The position numbers and the translations under genes were made by a program. The notes below the pieces were generated by a model. That model was not told where the DNA came from. It saw nothing but the letters and a program-made list of their open reading frames with translations, and did not search any database. 64,000 nucleotides of DNA from Aquimarina pacifica. Lineage in GTDB: Bacteria > Bacteroidota > Bacteroidia > Flavobacteriales > Flavobacteriaceae. Shown one piece after another: positions 17,501 through 27,032 of the stretch. Location of the stretch: NCBI RefSeq assembly GCF_000520955.1, contig NZ_JACC01000007.1, forward strand, positions 1 through 64,000. The letters run 5' to 3'. Numbering within the stretch: the stretch's first letter is position 1; every line of letters begins with the position of its first letter.

Positions 17501-19326
17501 GGGACATTAAGTTTTTAATGTTTTATGCACGACTTAGGGCAGGTATAGGTTTTGATTTAATGATGAAAAATTATGGCGATGCCACCTGCTCTAATACAGG
17601 TGATGAAGTAGGAATAAACGGCTGGTATACCAACGGGCAAGCGTATGCCTACCTGCAAGGAGAAATAGGGATTCGCGTAAAATTATTTTTTAAGAAAAAG
17701 AACATTTCCATTTTTAAAGGAGGAGCAGCTGTATTAATGCAGGCTAAACTGCCTAATCCTTTTTGGATGCGTGGTTATATGTCTGGAGATTTTGAGGTAC
17801 TCGGCGGATTGGTCAGTGGACGATTTAGATTCAAAGTCACTATCGGAGAAGAGTGCGAATTCGAAAATGATTCTCCTCTAAATGGTATAAAAATGATCAC
17901 TGATGTTTCTCCCAGTGAGGGAGATGCCGATGTTGATGTTTTTACTGCTCCGCAAGCTACGTTCTCTCTAAAAGTAAATCAACCCATAATTATCCCAGAA
18001 GATGATGGCGATCACACCTATAAAGTCCTACTAGAAAAATTTACCGTAACCAATGAAGCCGAAGAAGAAATTAGCGGAACTTTAGAATGGGCCTCTAATT
18101 ACGATCGTGTAACTTTTATTTCAGACGATATTTTACCTCCGGCAACACCCCTAAAAGCAACAGTAGAAGTAAGTTTTCAGGAAAAAATCAATGGAGTATT
18201 TCAGACCATAATGGATGAAGGTAAAAAAGCGCTGGAAACAGAAGAACGAAATTTTACTACAGGAACTGCTCCAGATTATATCCCATTAAACAATATTCAA
18301 TATTCATATCCTGTCGTTGATCAAGAATACTTCTACCCTGATGAGTATAATACTGGATACATACAATTAAAACAAGGGCAAGATTATCTTTTTGAAGATG
18401 ACCAATGGCAAAGTAACCTTAAACTAGTAAGTTTTGGAGGAGAAATTAAAGAAACTGACCTTAAATATTTTACTGCCGAAAATAAATTACAGTACACGCT
18501 TCCCGATATTGATAGAGAAGAGAAATATACGGTATCCATTACTAGTTTCCCTAAAACGACTGAAGATATTAGAGAAACATCGAACACCACTACAGAAGAA
18601 CAAAATTATGACGATGGTAACATAATAACGATAACAACTAATCAGGCAGAAGACGCTATTAGTGTTTCAGAAATTGAACGCCTAACCTATAGTTTTAACA
18701 CCAGTAGTTATAGAACTTTTGCAGATAAAGTAAGCGCTATCGATGTAAACGAAGATAATTGGGGTAAAATTTCCTCTGAGGTAATTTACCTCTCCTCTAG
18801 AATACAAAATCATGAAGGATTTGACATTCTAGAATTAATAGGCAACGCATATACAGATCATGAAGCTATGGTTGCTGTAGCCTCTGATTTACAAGATGCA
18901 TATTTCACTGATGATATTGATCCTATTTTATATCAAAAATATGCGCAAGGAACTAAATATAGTATTCGTAGGGATCCTACGATATATGGATATCGCCCTA
19001 AGAAAGCACTACCTATCCTTAGTAATTACATCACGAGTCTAGAAAATCGTATCAATATCGACTGGGTAGCCACCACTTTTCCTTATCGATATAATCTCCC
19101 AAAAGAATATCATAGTGATTACATGGATGTTCGAGGGCGAGTAATTAACGACTATGCCAATGGATTGCTGGGTAGCACAGCTCCAGAATTAAGTATTATT
19201 AATACTACATATACATTTATGCCTTATGGTAAATATAATGTCATCTTACAGTACACATTACCTGGCGGAATACAAGGAAGCTCAGCAGAATACACATTTA
19301 GAAATCCATTATCCATAAGTCAATAA
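14578..19326 (+). CDS. Giant secreted beta-rich protein of unknown function, first gene of the surface cluster
   Basis: 1582 residues. An N-terminal signal peptide (FQIIFLILPFAIYA) is cut near residue 20. The body is almost entirely predicted beta-strand, with many alternating hydrophobic segments and glycine-rich turns (GGDLVLLGDMFIPFGGGNWL near residue 190). Repeated stretches of 'membrane-like' strands lie in the 600-1050 region, which could be a very large barrel or beta-solenoid. Around residues 1105-1230, VSPSEGDADVDVFTAPQATF begins an Ig-like (Big_5-type) domain. No T9SS type-A tail and no known enzymatic motif. Seventeen bases separate it from the Fn3 gene downstream, so it heads an apparent operon of seven genes. 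I do not recognise a named family. Confidence 0.9.
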   Translation: MKVNVFQIIFLILPFAIYATEKDSLGSKPTRKKETITTSISYQQSLKLSKLDKQFPIPNSIQTVKSPEFTFKNIAKEFPQNIESVNDSRNEAEAGFKEIDSTGRWISKFSNEDIQVLPVGIKHKINEVEYQLGFMKAEFTKDYTELVVFVKVILPQTKDDGLPVELFFGSNNVKLSNEGGIIGGGDLVLLGDMFIPFGGGNWLLLLKGGFDYETADIQNRSYVTIDCKGVKEMAIEGEVQFSRNVVLPLDEKTGEVDVNTTVPYDGAYKNTIQIPNRVRGEFSTVASSWNDLIVEISITPFVITGQEDLFTYAANNAVFDFSDIRTEGVTFPDIYYERGWLLNQETWRGVYVESLEIGLPKAFKKRKESGKRVSFEAAKLLLDSHGVSGFFTINNLIPINEGITSASNGWAYSVDKMSIELVANRLVGAGFEGELILPISDKTDQNANEKLGLGYKGLISEEEFMMSVATTDTLDFDVFRAKAQLLPDSAIELKVVDNTFRPKATLNGRMAISASQKASLQNEGTEGETNDNEIVEFKGITFQNLVLQTESPLITVDSFGYNDKVEFAGFPASIANIELRTSDVTIQLDFDLAINLMNESDKGFSANTRLGIKGKNDASASKQKWEYDGLDISAIEVEANVGLVSFEGNLTIRDNDEVYGDGFVGEVTATFGKVKKVKSLAIFGKQEFRYWYVDAASHGLNLPPIGNIKITGIAGGAFYRMTRTTSSREEFAPSGLSYIPDYNSRFGVKTMVFGAIANENVVSFGAGYEIEFNNNWGVNRLGLYGEAQIMKEFGFSNPLAKMKEKLNAMVDYEVIHQISDTKVGKTFLEKAQEEYPAKEKDKAAISGNMGMEFDFVNDSFHATLDAYVNATFIKGTGDKGRAGWGEIYVGDGDWFVYLGTPTNRMGIKMGIGPLFAQLDGYFMTGTKIPGSPAPPDAVAEILGVDASSLDYMRDENALGTGRGFAFGAGFNFDTGDIKFLMFYARLRAGIGFDLMMKNYGDATCSNTGDEVGINGWYTNGQAYAYLQGEIGIRVKLFFKKKNISIFKGGAAVLMQAKLPNPFWMRGYMSGDFEVLGGLVSGRFRFKVTIGEECEFENDSPLNGIKMITDVSPSEGDADVDVFTAPQATFSLKVNQPIIIPEDDGDHTYKVLLEKFTVTNEAEEEISGTLEWASNYDRVTFISDDILPPATPLKATVEVSFQEKINGVFQTIMDEGKKALETEERNFTTGTAPDYIPLNNIQYSYPVVDQEYFYPDEYNTGYIQLKQGQDYLFEDDQWQSNLKLVSFGGEIKETDLKYFTAENKLQYTLPDIDREEKYTVSITSFPKTTEDIRETSNTTTEEQNYDDGNIITITTNQAEDAISVSEIERLTYSFNTSSYRTFADKVSAIDVNEDNWGKISSEVIYLSSRIQNHEGFDILELIGNAYTDHEAMVAVASDLQDAYFTDDIDPILYQKYAQGTKYSIRRDPTIYGYRPKKALPILSNYITSLENRINIDWVATTFPYRYNLPKEYHSDYMDVRGRVINDYANGLLGSTAPELSIINTTYTFMPYGKYNVILQYTLPGGIQGSSAEYTFRNPLSISQ

Positions 19327-19343
19327 AGAAGCGAACAAAAAAT

Positions 19344-21473
19344 ATGTTGATACATATAACAAACATACAACTAAAGATAAAGATTGCGTATCGTGAGACC
19401 TTAGTATACGTATTCCTATGCTTATGTATTTTTCAGGGGATTTCTCAAGGAAATCAGTCTGATGAGAATGCTGTTCAGGTAATAGCTCGCGCTCAAGAAA
19501 ACTCAATGCTATTACGTTGGGCAGTTACTACCCCTTCTGCATGGCAAAAAGCAAACAAATATGGATATACGATTCAGCGACACACAGTGGCTAGAAATGG
19601 CGTTTTAGTATCTCCACCAGAAAAAATTACATTAACCCCTACTCCTATACTTCCTAAAGAACTTATGTCTTGGGAGCATATTGCAGATACCGATGACTAT
19701 GCAGCTATTTTAGCGCAAGCCTTATACGGTGATAGTTTTATCGTAGATGGTTTGCAAAACCAAGATGCATTAACACAAATTGTAAACAAAGCTAAAGAAT
19801 CAGAACAACGATTTTCATTTGCACTCTTTGCAGCAGATGTGAGTTTTGAAGCCGCAAAAATGGCCGCCTTGGGATATGAAGATACTACAATAACGATGGG
19901 AGAAGAGTATGTATATATTATTCATACAGCTATTCCTGATGAAATATTGACCGTAACTCCAGGAAATGTGGTTATCAAAGCGCAAAAACCAGAACCACTT
20001 CCTTCACCTATTGACCTTATTGCAGTACCCGATGATAAAACCATTGCTTTGACATGGGATTATGAAATGTTCAAATCTGTATTTACCTCTTATGATCTAG
20101 AACGATCCGAAAACGGAAAAGATTTTGTTTCTCTAAATGATCAACCCTTAGTTAATCTTAACAGCCAATCAAAAAGTGGGTATAAAAGAATGCGTTATCT
20201 CGATACCTTACCACAAAACAATAAGACATACTATTATCGCGTAAAGGGAATTACTCCTTTTGGAGAAACAAGTACTCCATCTACCATTGTTTCTGCACAA
20301 GGAATTAAAAAGTTAACAGCTCAACCTCAAATCACTGCATGTAAATTAAATGATTTAGGAGCAGTTAATATAAAATGGGAGTTTGATCCTACTATTGAAA
20401 AAGAAATCCTAGGTTTTCAATTATTATGGTCTGATAAACAAGATGGAAATTATACGATAGTTAAAGATCAATTAGCCTCGAATACTCGGCAAACGAGTTT
20501 TTCTAACCTAGAAAACTCCAATTATTTTAAGATTGCCGCTATCGGAAAAAACAAACAAAAAACAGTCTCTCTAGCCAGATTTGTTCAAACCGTTGACGAG
20601 ACACCACCAAAAGCTCCTGTTGGTTTAGTAGGAGTTATAGATACATTGGGTATCGTACAATTACGATGGACGCCCAATCTAGAGAAGGATGTAATGGGAT
20701 ACCGCATCTATAGGAGAAATCGAGAAAAAGAAGAACTATCTCAAGTAACGATTTCTCCCATAACTCAAAATAGTTATAGGGATACTATACAAATCAAATC
20801 CTTAAACAAAACAGTGTACTATCGTGTAGTTGCTGTAGACAAACGGTACAACATGTCAGAGTACTCAGAAATATTAGAATTGGTAAAACCTGATATCATT
20901 CCTCCTAACGCCCCAGTTTTTTTAGCCTATAAAATTAAAAAGGACGGAATCTACCTCGAATGGAACAATAGTACCAGTGATGATGTTACTTTTCATCAAT
21001 TATACCGACAAGATCTAAAACTATCAGACGCTCCATGGGAACTAGTCTTTAAAACAGATACAATATCTTCATATTTGGATAAGACAGTCAAGTCAAAACA
21101 AAAATATCGTTACGCCATTTTTGCCGAAGATACCCAAGGGCTAGTTTCAGAACCCTCAACTCCCCTAACATTAATATCCCCAGAATCTATGTCGGATAGT
21201 AAGAACCTAATTAGAGGTTTTACAGTTTCTGCAGACAGAGAAAATCTAAAAATCAAGTTGAGTTGGAAAAAAATGCCCGAAGAAGTAAATGAGGTTTTGG
21301 TGTATAAATCTATAAAAGAACAACAACCTGTATTATGGAAACAATTACAAGGATCAATCCATTCATTAGAGGATACATCAGTTTCACCTAATAACATATA
21401 TGTATATCAAGTTGTGGCAATGACAGAAAATGGCAGTCATACATCAATGAAAAAGAAAGAAATAGAATTTTAA
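19344..21473 (+). CDS. Secreted fibronectin type III repeat protein
   Basis: 709 residues. The N-terminal hydrophobic segment YVFLCLCIFQGISQ sits unusually far in (about residues 22-35), so a later start is possible. Residues ~45-215 form a unique domain (RAQENSMLLRWAVTTPSAWQ). Four to five fibronectin-III-like domains follow, each with the pattern LxWxxxxxxDVxxYxIYRR or YYRVxAVD: near 225-310 (IALTWDYEMF ... TYYYRVKGITPFG), 320-415, 425-520 (VQLRWTPNLEKDVMGYRIYR), 525-615 (IYLEWNNSTSDDVTFHQLYR) and 625-705. No enzymatic motif. The stop lies four bases before the next start. Likely an adhesive or structural partner at the cell surface; that role is inferred. Confidence 0.88.
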   Translation: MLIHITNIQLKIKIAYRETLVYVFLCLCIFQGISQGNQSDENAVQVIARAQENSMLLRWAVTTPSAWQKANKYGYTIQRHTVARNGVLVSPPEKITLTPTPILPKELMSWEHIADTDDYAAILAQALYGDSFIVDGLQNQDALTQIVNKAKESEQRFSFALFAADVSFEAAKMAALGYEDTTITMGEEYVYIIHTAIPDEILTVTPGNVVIKAQKPEPLPSPIDLIAVPDDKTIALTWDYEMFKSVFTSYDLERSENGKDFVSLNDQPLVNLNSQSKSGYKRMRYLDTLPQNNKTYYYRVKGITPFGETSTPSTIVSAQGIKKLTAQPQITACKLNDLGAVNIKWEFDPTIEKEILGFQLLWSDKQDGNYTIVKDQLASNTRQTSFSNLENSNYFKIAAIGKNKQKTVSLARFVQTVDETPPKAPVGLVGVIDTLGIVQLRWTPNLEKDVMGYRIYRRNREKEELSQVTISPITQNSYRDTIQIKSLNKTVYYRVVAVDKRYNMSEYSEILELVKPDIIPPNAPVFLAYKIKKDGIYLEWNNSTSDDVTFHQLYRQDLKLSDAPWELVFKTDTISSYLDKTVKSKQKYRYAIFAEDTQGLVSEPSTPLTLISPESMSDSKNLIRGFTVSADRENLKIKLSWKKMPEEVNEVLVYKSIKEQQPVLWKQLQGSIHSLEDTSVSPNNIYVYQVVAMTENGSHTSMKKKEIEF

Positions 21474-21477
21474 AGCT

Positions 21478-24400
21478 ATGAAAAGGAATTATACAATTTT
21501 AATATCGCTTATTTTTATTTTATGCTCCTCTGTTCTTTTAGCACAGCAAACAAACATAAAAATAAGTGATTTTCAATACGAATCTATTTTTAGTGGTGAG
21601 GCATGTGAAGAGTACCTTATAGTTACAGCTCATTTTTCTACAGGAGAAGATCCTGATATAATCATTAATTATACTGGAGGGAATAACACTGATGTCTTTA
21701 ATCAGGAATATATTGTAGATGGAATAGTTGAAAAAATTGAGGTTAATATATATGCCCAAAATAGTGATACTGGTGTCGTAGGATGTAGCACAAGTACAGA
21801 AATTATTGATGAACTTTATGAGGCCCCTATTACTCTAGACTCTTGTGACGAAAATGTAATTGCACATTTGAACACCCACACAACGGTTATAGAACAATCA
21901 TTTTCTTTTACATATCAAGTAGCTCCATTTATAGAAGTAACAGCAAATGCAGTCTACGATGTTACTGATGACGATATCAGCTACGAAGGACTGCTTAACC
22001 TAACTGCAGACGAAGGTTTTGATGAGAGCATCTATCAATGGCAATATAGTACCGATCATACCAACTGGACTAATTTACCGTTACCCCCAAGTCGTGTCTT
22101 AGAGTTTAGACCCATTGACATTCTTGATGAGTCAGTTATAGATCAGGAATTATCCTTTAGAATAGCTTCTTGTGATGATTTTAGTTCATATGGCAGTATT
22201 TCTACAACTATCAAAGAACTTGGAGTAATCACAAAAATCGATATTAGTAATTTTGATTATGACCGTGATTTTAGACATGGTAGATGTAAAGATGAGATTA
22301 GATTAACTGCATACTTCAGTAGCGGAGAATCCCCTCAAGTTTTTCTTAGATATAGAAATGGTAGTTTCCGAATTGGTAATGGAAATGACAACACTTACTA
22401 TCTCAATGGTGTACTGGATCACATAAGAGTCTATCTATATGGTAGAGATGATATGCCAAATGGCAAATGTTCTTGGGGAATTTTTGGCAGTAACGGAGGT
22501 TCTGAATCAAGTACGACTAGAATAACTCCCACATTAGAACCATGCTACAGTAATTCTTTTTATAAATATCAAACAGATTCTAATGCTATTGGAAATCGTC
22601 AATTAGAACAAACCCTAACTTTTGATTACAAAATCACCCCTCTTCCTAAACTTTATAAAGAGATAGAGACCAATATTATTGGTTATGAAGACGTCTTAAC
22701 ACTAAGTGCTTTAGAAGGCTTTGAAGATATCGTTCATGATTGGCAATATAGTTTTTTAGAAGTAGGGCAACCATTAAACTGGATTGATCTACCAGGAACA
22801 TCGGCACTAACTAGAGATATTGTTTTGGCAGATTATCCTGATCATTTTGATGAATCTATAATTGGTAGAGATATCGTTTTTAGAACCCATTCTTGTGATG
22901 GTGATGGTTCTCAAAACGTACTAAACTATACTGTTAGAAGATCTGCTCCACGAATTGTTGATGTTACAGAAGCACCTGTTAGTTGCTATGATTCAGAAGA
23001 CGGATCAATAACCCTGCAATTCGACAAACCTCTTATCGAAGGTGATGTTTTTGGCTTTGCAGTTTCTGACCTCAACGATCCCGATCTTGCCGTTGTAGCT
23101 AATCTAAATAACGTTACTGAGTTTGGAGCAAATAACGAAATTACCATAGAAGGATTACCACCAAGTACAACCAATTTTTTGGTAGAAATGGTAGGAGCAT
23201 TATATGGTGATATTTATTTCACCAACAGTGATAATCGCAGAGCCGTTTTTACCATAGATAGACCAACACCTGTGGCTTTTGTTGATGAACCTACAGATAA
23301 CTCTATCAATGTATTTTGTCATGGAGGACAAGATGGAGAAATTACTCTTACCGCAGAAGGTGGCGTTGGTAATTATGATTATAATATTAGTACCAATGAC
23401 CAAATATGGAATGATGATAATTGGCTTCCTTTTTCAGAAGATACTTCGCACACCATTACAAGCTTATTTCCTACTACTTATTATATTAAAATAAGAGATG
23501 GTAATGGATGTATTGCCAAAGAACAGAGTTTAGTGAATGAAGAAATAGAATTAGGAATAGACATCATTAAAGAAGTTGTAATCACTCAACCAGATGCTCC
23601 TTTATCCGTTTCTACAGAAATATTGAATCACCCCACCGCCTATGGTTTCTCAGATGGTCGCATACTTGCTATACTTCAAGGAGGAACTCCATTAGCAGAT
23701 GATTCATATACTTTTGAATGGAGAAATCAGAACAATCAAGTAGTAAACACGGTTAATTCTGAATATGTTAATGGTCAAGGGTATGTCATCACCCTGCATA
23801 GTGTAGGAGAAGGAGCATACACGCTTACGGCTACAGATGCTAATTACAATGCTGCTACAGATAAAGAGGGCTGTACCGTAACAACGACCACTATAAATTT
23901 AATACAACCGCCACCCATAGAAATAAGTATAGAAGTAACACCTATTTCTTGCAATGCCAATAATGAATATAGCAATAATATAGACACTAACTTTGATGGT
24001 ATTGCGGATCAATTTCAGGATGGTGTTTTAGTAGCTACCGTTACTGGTGGGGTTCCTTTTGATATAGCCAATCCAGATTATAGCATCACATTACCCTCGA
24101 ATGCAGATGGAACCCTCCTTCCCTATTTTTATCATTGGAAAATGCAATTGCCCAACGGCGCTTGGCAGGATATAGGTATTAATGACATATTTATAGATTT
24201 CTTAGATACTGCAACAACTTATTCTCTAAATGTTACAGATAAAAACGGAATTGTTTTGGGCGATTATGTCATTGCGCTAGAAACAGATGGTTCTCAATCT
24301 TATGTATTACAGCAGGCGCAAGATGTAGAAGAATATCTTTCTGTACCAGAGGCCTTAGAAATTACATTTACAAATACAGATGTAACCTGTGCAAATGGTA

Positions 24401-25572
24401 ATGATGGAAATGCCGAGGTTTTTGTTTCGGGAGGTATCGCCCCATATATGTATGAATGGAGTACTGGTGCGACTACCAAAACATTAGATAATCTTATTGC
24501 TGGTGTATATCGCGTATTCGTTACCGATGCCAATGGTTGTGAGGTAGAAGGGAATGTGATTGTAGATCAATCTAACAATATAGAAATAGAAGATATCTCT
24601 GTAATTTCTCCGACTTGTTTTGAAGGAAATGACGGTTTTATTGATATTAACGTTACTGGTGGTACCGCTCCCTATACCTATTCTTGGAATACTGGAGCTA
24701 CTACATCTATGATTCAAAATCTATCTGCGGGAGAATATATTATAGAAATCACTGATAATAGCGAATGTAAAGCTTTTAAGACTTGGACACTAGTCAATCC
24801 AGAACCTGTGGTAGTAAACCTAGAACAAAACCGATCCATATGTGATAATCAGATCTTAGATATAAACATTACTATAGATGACCCTAATGCCACTTACTCT
24901 TGGGCTTCTGAGAATGGTTTTACTAGTTCCTCTGCTAGTGTGAGTCTAATTGAAGCCGGAACCTATACCGCTACGATAACTAATGGTCTAGGGTGTATTG
25001 GTATGGGTACGATCGAAGTAGAAGCATTTGATCGCCCTATTGACTCTTATTTCTTGATCACTACTCAGGCATATGCAGATGACGAAATCATACTTATTAA
25101 TGTCAGTAGTCCTATCGGAGAAAGAATTGAATGGACGCTACCCGACGTATGTGAGATTATTTCACAAACTAATGAAGAATTAATAATCAAGTTTGAGCAA
25201 GAAGGTACTTATGAAATAAACCTGAGATCGTATCAAGGGGATTGTTATGAGGATTTTTCTAAAACAATTTTAGTACAACCCGCAAGTGATATTCCTAGTG
25301 AATACTATTCATCTACCAACTTTATTGAAGAATTTATCGTATACCCAAGTCCAAATTCGGGGACTTTTAATACAAAAATTACGCTATCTGAAGAATCCAA
25401 CATTTCAGTAAAAATTATCAGTATGGTATCTGGAGCGATTATGGAAGAAAGACGATTAGAAAACAATATAGAATTTTTACTCGATTATTCGATTTCCCTT
25501 CCTACAGGTATGTATTTAATGTTATTAGAAACAGCAAAAGGATCTGATACACGAAAATTAATTATTGAATAA
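21478..25572 (+). CDS. SprB-repeat surface adhesin with T9SS type-A C-terminal sorting domain
   Basis: 1364 residues. Signal peptide ends at VLLAQQ (~residue 23). Residues ~25-250 and ~250-490 are two diverged copies of one module (KISDFQYESIFSGEACEEYL versus KIDISNFDYDRDFRHGRCKD). From ~490 on come SprB-type repeats, clearest at ~955-1100: DVTCANGNDGNAEVFVSGG, IAPYMYEWSTGATTKTL, VTDANGCEV, then TCFEGNDGFIDINVTGGTAP with YSWNTGATTSMIQNLSAGEY. The last ~80 residues (FIVYPSPNSGTF ... LPTGMYLMLLETAKG) are a type-A sorting domain, so the protein should cross the outer membrane through the T9SS, be cleaved and attached to the surface. It is the only protein of the cluster with such a tail. Likely an adhesin. 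Confidence 0.93.
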   Translation: MKRNYTILISLIFILCSSVLLAQQTNIKISDFQYESIFSGEACEEYLIVTAHFSTGEDPDIIINYTGGNNTDVFNQEYIVDGIVEKIEVNIYAQNSDTGVVGCSTSTEIIDELYEAPITLDSCDENVIAHLNTHTTVIEQSFSFTYQVAPFIEVTANAVYDVTDDDISYEGLLNLTADEGFDESIYQWQYSTDHTNWTNLPLPPSRVLEFRPIDILDESVIDQELSFRIASCDDFSSYGSISTTIKELGVITKIDISNFDYDRDFRHGRCKDEIRLTAYFSSGESPQVFLRYRNGSFRIGNGNDNTYYLNGVLDHIRVYLYGRDDMPNGKCSWGIFGSNGGSESSTTRITPTLEPCYSNSFYKYQTDSNAIGNRQLEQTLTFDYKITPLPKLYKEIETNIIGYEDVLTLSALEGFEDIVHDWQYSFLEVGQPLNWIDLPGTSALTRDIVLADYPDHFDESIIGRDIVFRTHSCDGDGSQNVLNYTVRRSAPRIVDVTEAPVSCYDSEDGSITLQFDKPLIEGDVFGFAVSDLNDPDLAVVANLNNVTEFGANNEITIEGLPPSTTNFLVEMVGALYGDIYFTNSDNRRAVFTIDRPTPVAFVDEPTDNSINVFCHGGQDGEITLTAEGGVGNYDYNISTNDQIWNDDNWLPFSEDTSHTITSLFPTTYYIKIRDGNGCIAKEQSLVNEEIELGIDIIKEVVITQPDAPLSVSTEILNHPTAYGFSDGRILAILQGGTPLADDSYTFEWRNQNNQVVNTVNSEYVNGQGYVITLHSVGEGAYTLTATDANYNAATDKEGCTVTTTTINLIQPPPIEISIEVTPISCNANNEYSNNIDTNFDGIADQFQDGVLVATVTGGVPFDIANPDYSITLPSNADGTLLPYFYHWKMQLPNGAWQDIGINDIFIDFLDTATTYSLNVTDKNGIVLGDYVIALETDGSQSYVLQQAQDVEEYLSVPEALEITFTNTDVTCANGNDGNAEVFVSGGIAPYMYEWSTGATTKTLDNLIAGVYRVFVTDANGCEVEGNVIVDQSNNIEIEDISVISPTCFEGNDGFIDINVTGGTAPYTYSWNTGATTSMIQNLSAGEYIIEITDNSECKAFKTWTLVNPEPVVVNLEQNRSICDNQILDINITIDDPNATYSWASENGFTSSSASVSLIEAGTYTATITNGLGCIGMGTIEVEAFDRPIDSYFLITTQAYADDEIILINVSSPIGERIEWTLPDVCEIISQTNEELIIKFEQEGTYEINLRSYQGDCYEDFSKTILVQPASDIPSEYYSSTNFIEEFIVYPSPNSGTFNTKITLSEESNISVKIISMVSGAIMEERRLENNIEFLLDYSISLPTGMYLMLLETAKGSDTRKLIIE

Positions 25573-25619
25573 ACTATAGAATAATCATTTTTCTAACCCA
25601 AAAGAAGGCGCTAGTATTT

Positions 25620-26996
25620 ATGAAAATAAAAAATCTAAATATGCATATAAAAAGGACGCTTTTCCTTGCAATACTCTATACACTAATTGGTTGTGTAAAA
25701 GAAGAAGCTATTCCTGTTATTGCTGATTTTGAATATGAAGTAGTTAATGAAGATTTTTCGGTTCCTGTACAGATTGTATTCTTTAACAGAACAGAAGGAG
25801 CAGAAACTTATGAATGGCGATTCTGGGGGGGATCGCCATCTGTTTCTATACATCGAAATCCCGGGATTATACGATATGACAAAGAAGGAACTTATGAAAT
25901 TGAACTTACCGGAACCAATCAGGACGGATCGATTGACAGTAAAATTATAGAGATTCAGATCGATGCCCCGGTAACAGTAGATTTTGAAATTACAAACCTC
26001 ATCGATAACTTTTCGCCAGCAGTATATACTTTTCAGGAAACTGCTTTAGGTGAAAATTCATATTTCTGGACTTTTAATAAAGGAGTCCCTTCGACCGCAA
26101 CAGGTCAAGACCCGGGCGAGATTATATTTACTGAACCAGGAGAGCATATTGTAACTTTAGAAGTAAGTAATGGTAGAGAAACCTATACTACACAAAAAAC
26201 AGTAACCGTAGCTCCTCATCTAAAAAGTGACTTTTTTTACCAACCCAATTTTGATGATGATGATTATCAAGTTCCTGTTAGCATTACATTAGAAAACACT
26301 TCAGTAAGTGCCACCTCATACGAATGGAGCTGTTCTGGGGCAACTCCTTCTTTTTCTAATGAAGTTCAACCAGAATTCACCTTTACTACTCCCGGTAATT
26401 ATACCCTATCATTAACGGCATCGAATGGTAAAGAAACCGAAACGACTTCACAAAATATTGAGGTTTTTGAGAATACAAACCTACGTATATTAACCGATGT
26501 TCAACTAGGAATAAATACAGCACATGCTGCCAATACTGTAGGGAGTTTTTTTAGTATTGCTTCACGACAAACATACTATAACTCAGAAATAACAACAACT
26601 ATCTCTGCAAGTATTGATCTAGTATTCTTTGGATTAAACGAAAATTTCACTCGTAATAGATTTGTCAGTCCCAATCAGTTAGAAAGCACCAACTTCTCCT
26701 CCTTGCTACAACCCAAAAACACCATTTTTATCAATTCGCAAGAGTTGTGTAACTGTTCTGCATCACTAACCTCTGACCAATTTGATATGATGACCGATGA
26801 CACCCTCTTAGATGCTCTAGATATTGAAGAAACCGAAGGAGGATTAGAAGAATTTGATGGCACGCAAAACAATAGAATAGTTCTTTTTGAAACCCAAGAA
26901 GGAAAAAAGGGTGCTATTAAAATAAAAGATTTTATAAACGATGGACAAAACTCTTATATCCTTGTTGACATCAAAGTACAGAAAGAAAGTCTGTAA
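25620..26996 (+). CDS. PKD-domain lipoprotein, probably surface exposed
   Basis: 458 residues from 25620, or 451 from the Met at 25641, which gives a more typical signal (MHIKRTLFLAILYTLIGC). The lipobox LIGC is followed by V-K-E-E. C-x-K-[DE]-[DE] resembles the lipoprotein export signal described for Capnocytophaga surface lipoproteins, so the mature protein may face outward. Three PKD-like domains follow, with the motifs ETYEWRFWGGSPS, NSYFWTFNKGVPS and TSYEWSCSGATPS, each closing in a pattern like PGxYTLSLTASNG. The last ~180 residues are unrelated and unrecognised. It is the fourth gene of the cluster (47 bp before, 36 bp after). Probable structural or anchoring role. Confidence 0.87.
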   Translation: MKIKNLNMHIKRTLFLAILYTLIGCVKEEAIPVIADFEYEVVNEDFSVPVQIVFFNRTEGAETYEWRFWGGSPSVSIHRNPGIIRYDKEGTYEIELTGTNQDGSIDSKIIEIQIDAPVTVDFEITNLIDNFSPAVYTFQETALGENSYFWTFNKGVPSTATGQDPGEIIFTEPGEHIVTLEVSNGRETYTTQKTVTVAPHLKSDFFYQPNFDDDDYQVPVSITLENTSVSATSYEWSCSGATPSFSNEVQPEFTFTTPGNYTLSLTASNGKETETTSQNIEVFENTNLRILTDVQLGINTAHAANTVGSFFSIASRQTYYNSEITTTISASIDLVFFGLNENFTRNRFVSPNQLESTNFSSLLQPKNTIFINSQELCNCSASLTSDQFDMMTDDTLLDALDIEETEGGLEEFDGTQNNRIVLFETQEGKKGAIKIKDFINDGQNSYILVDIKVQKESL

Positions 26997-27032
26997 CTAA
27001 AAAAGGTGTAGAAACACAATATACTCAAACTA

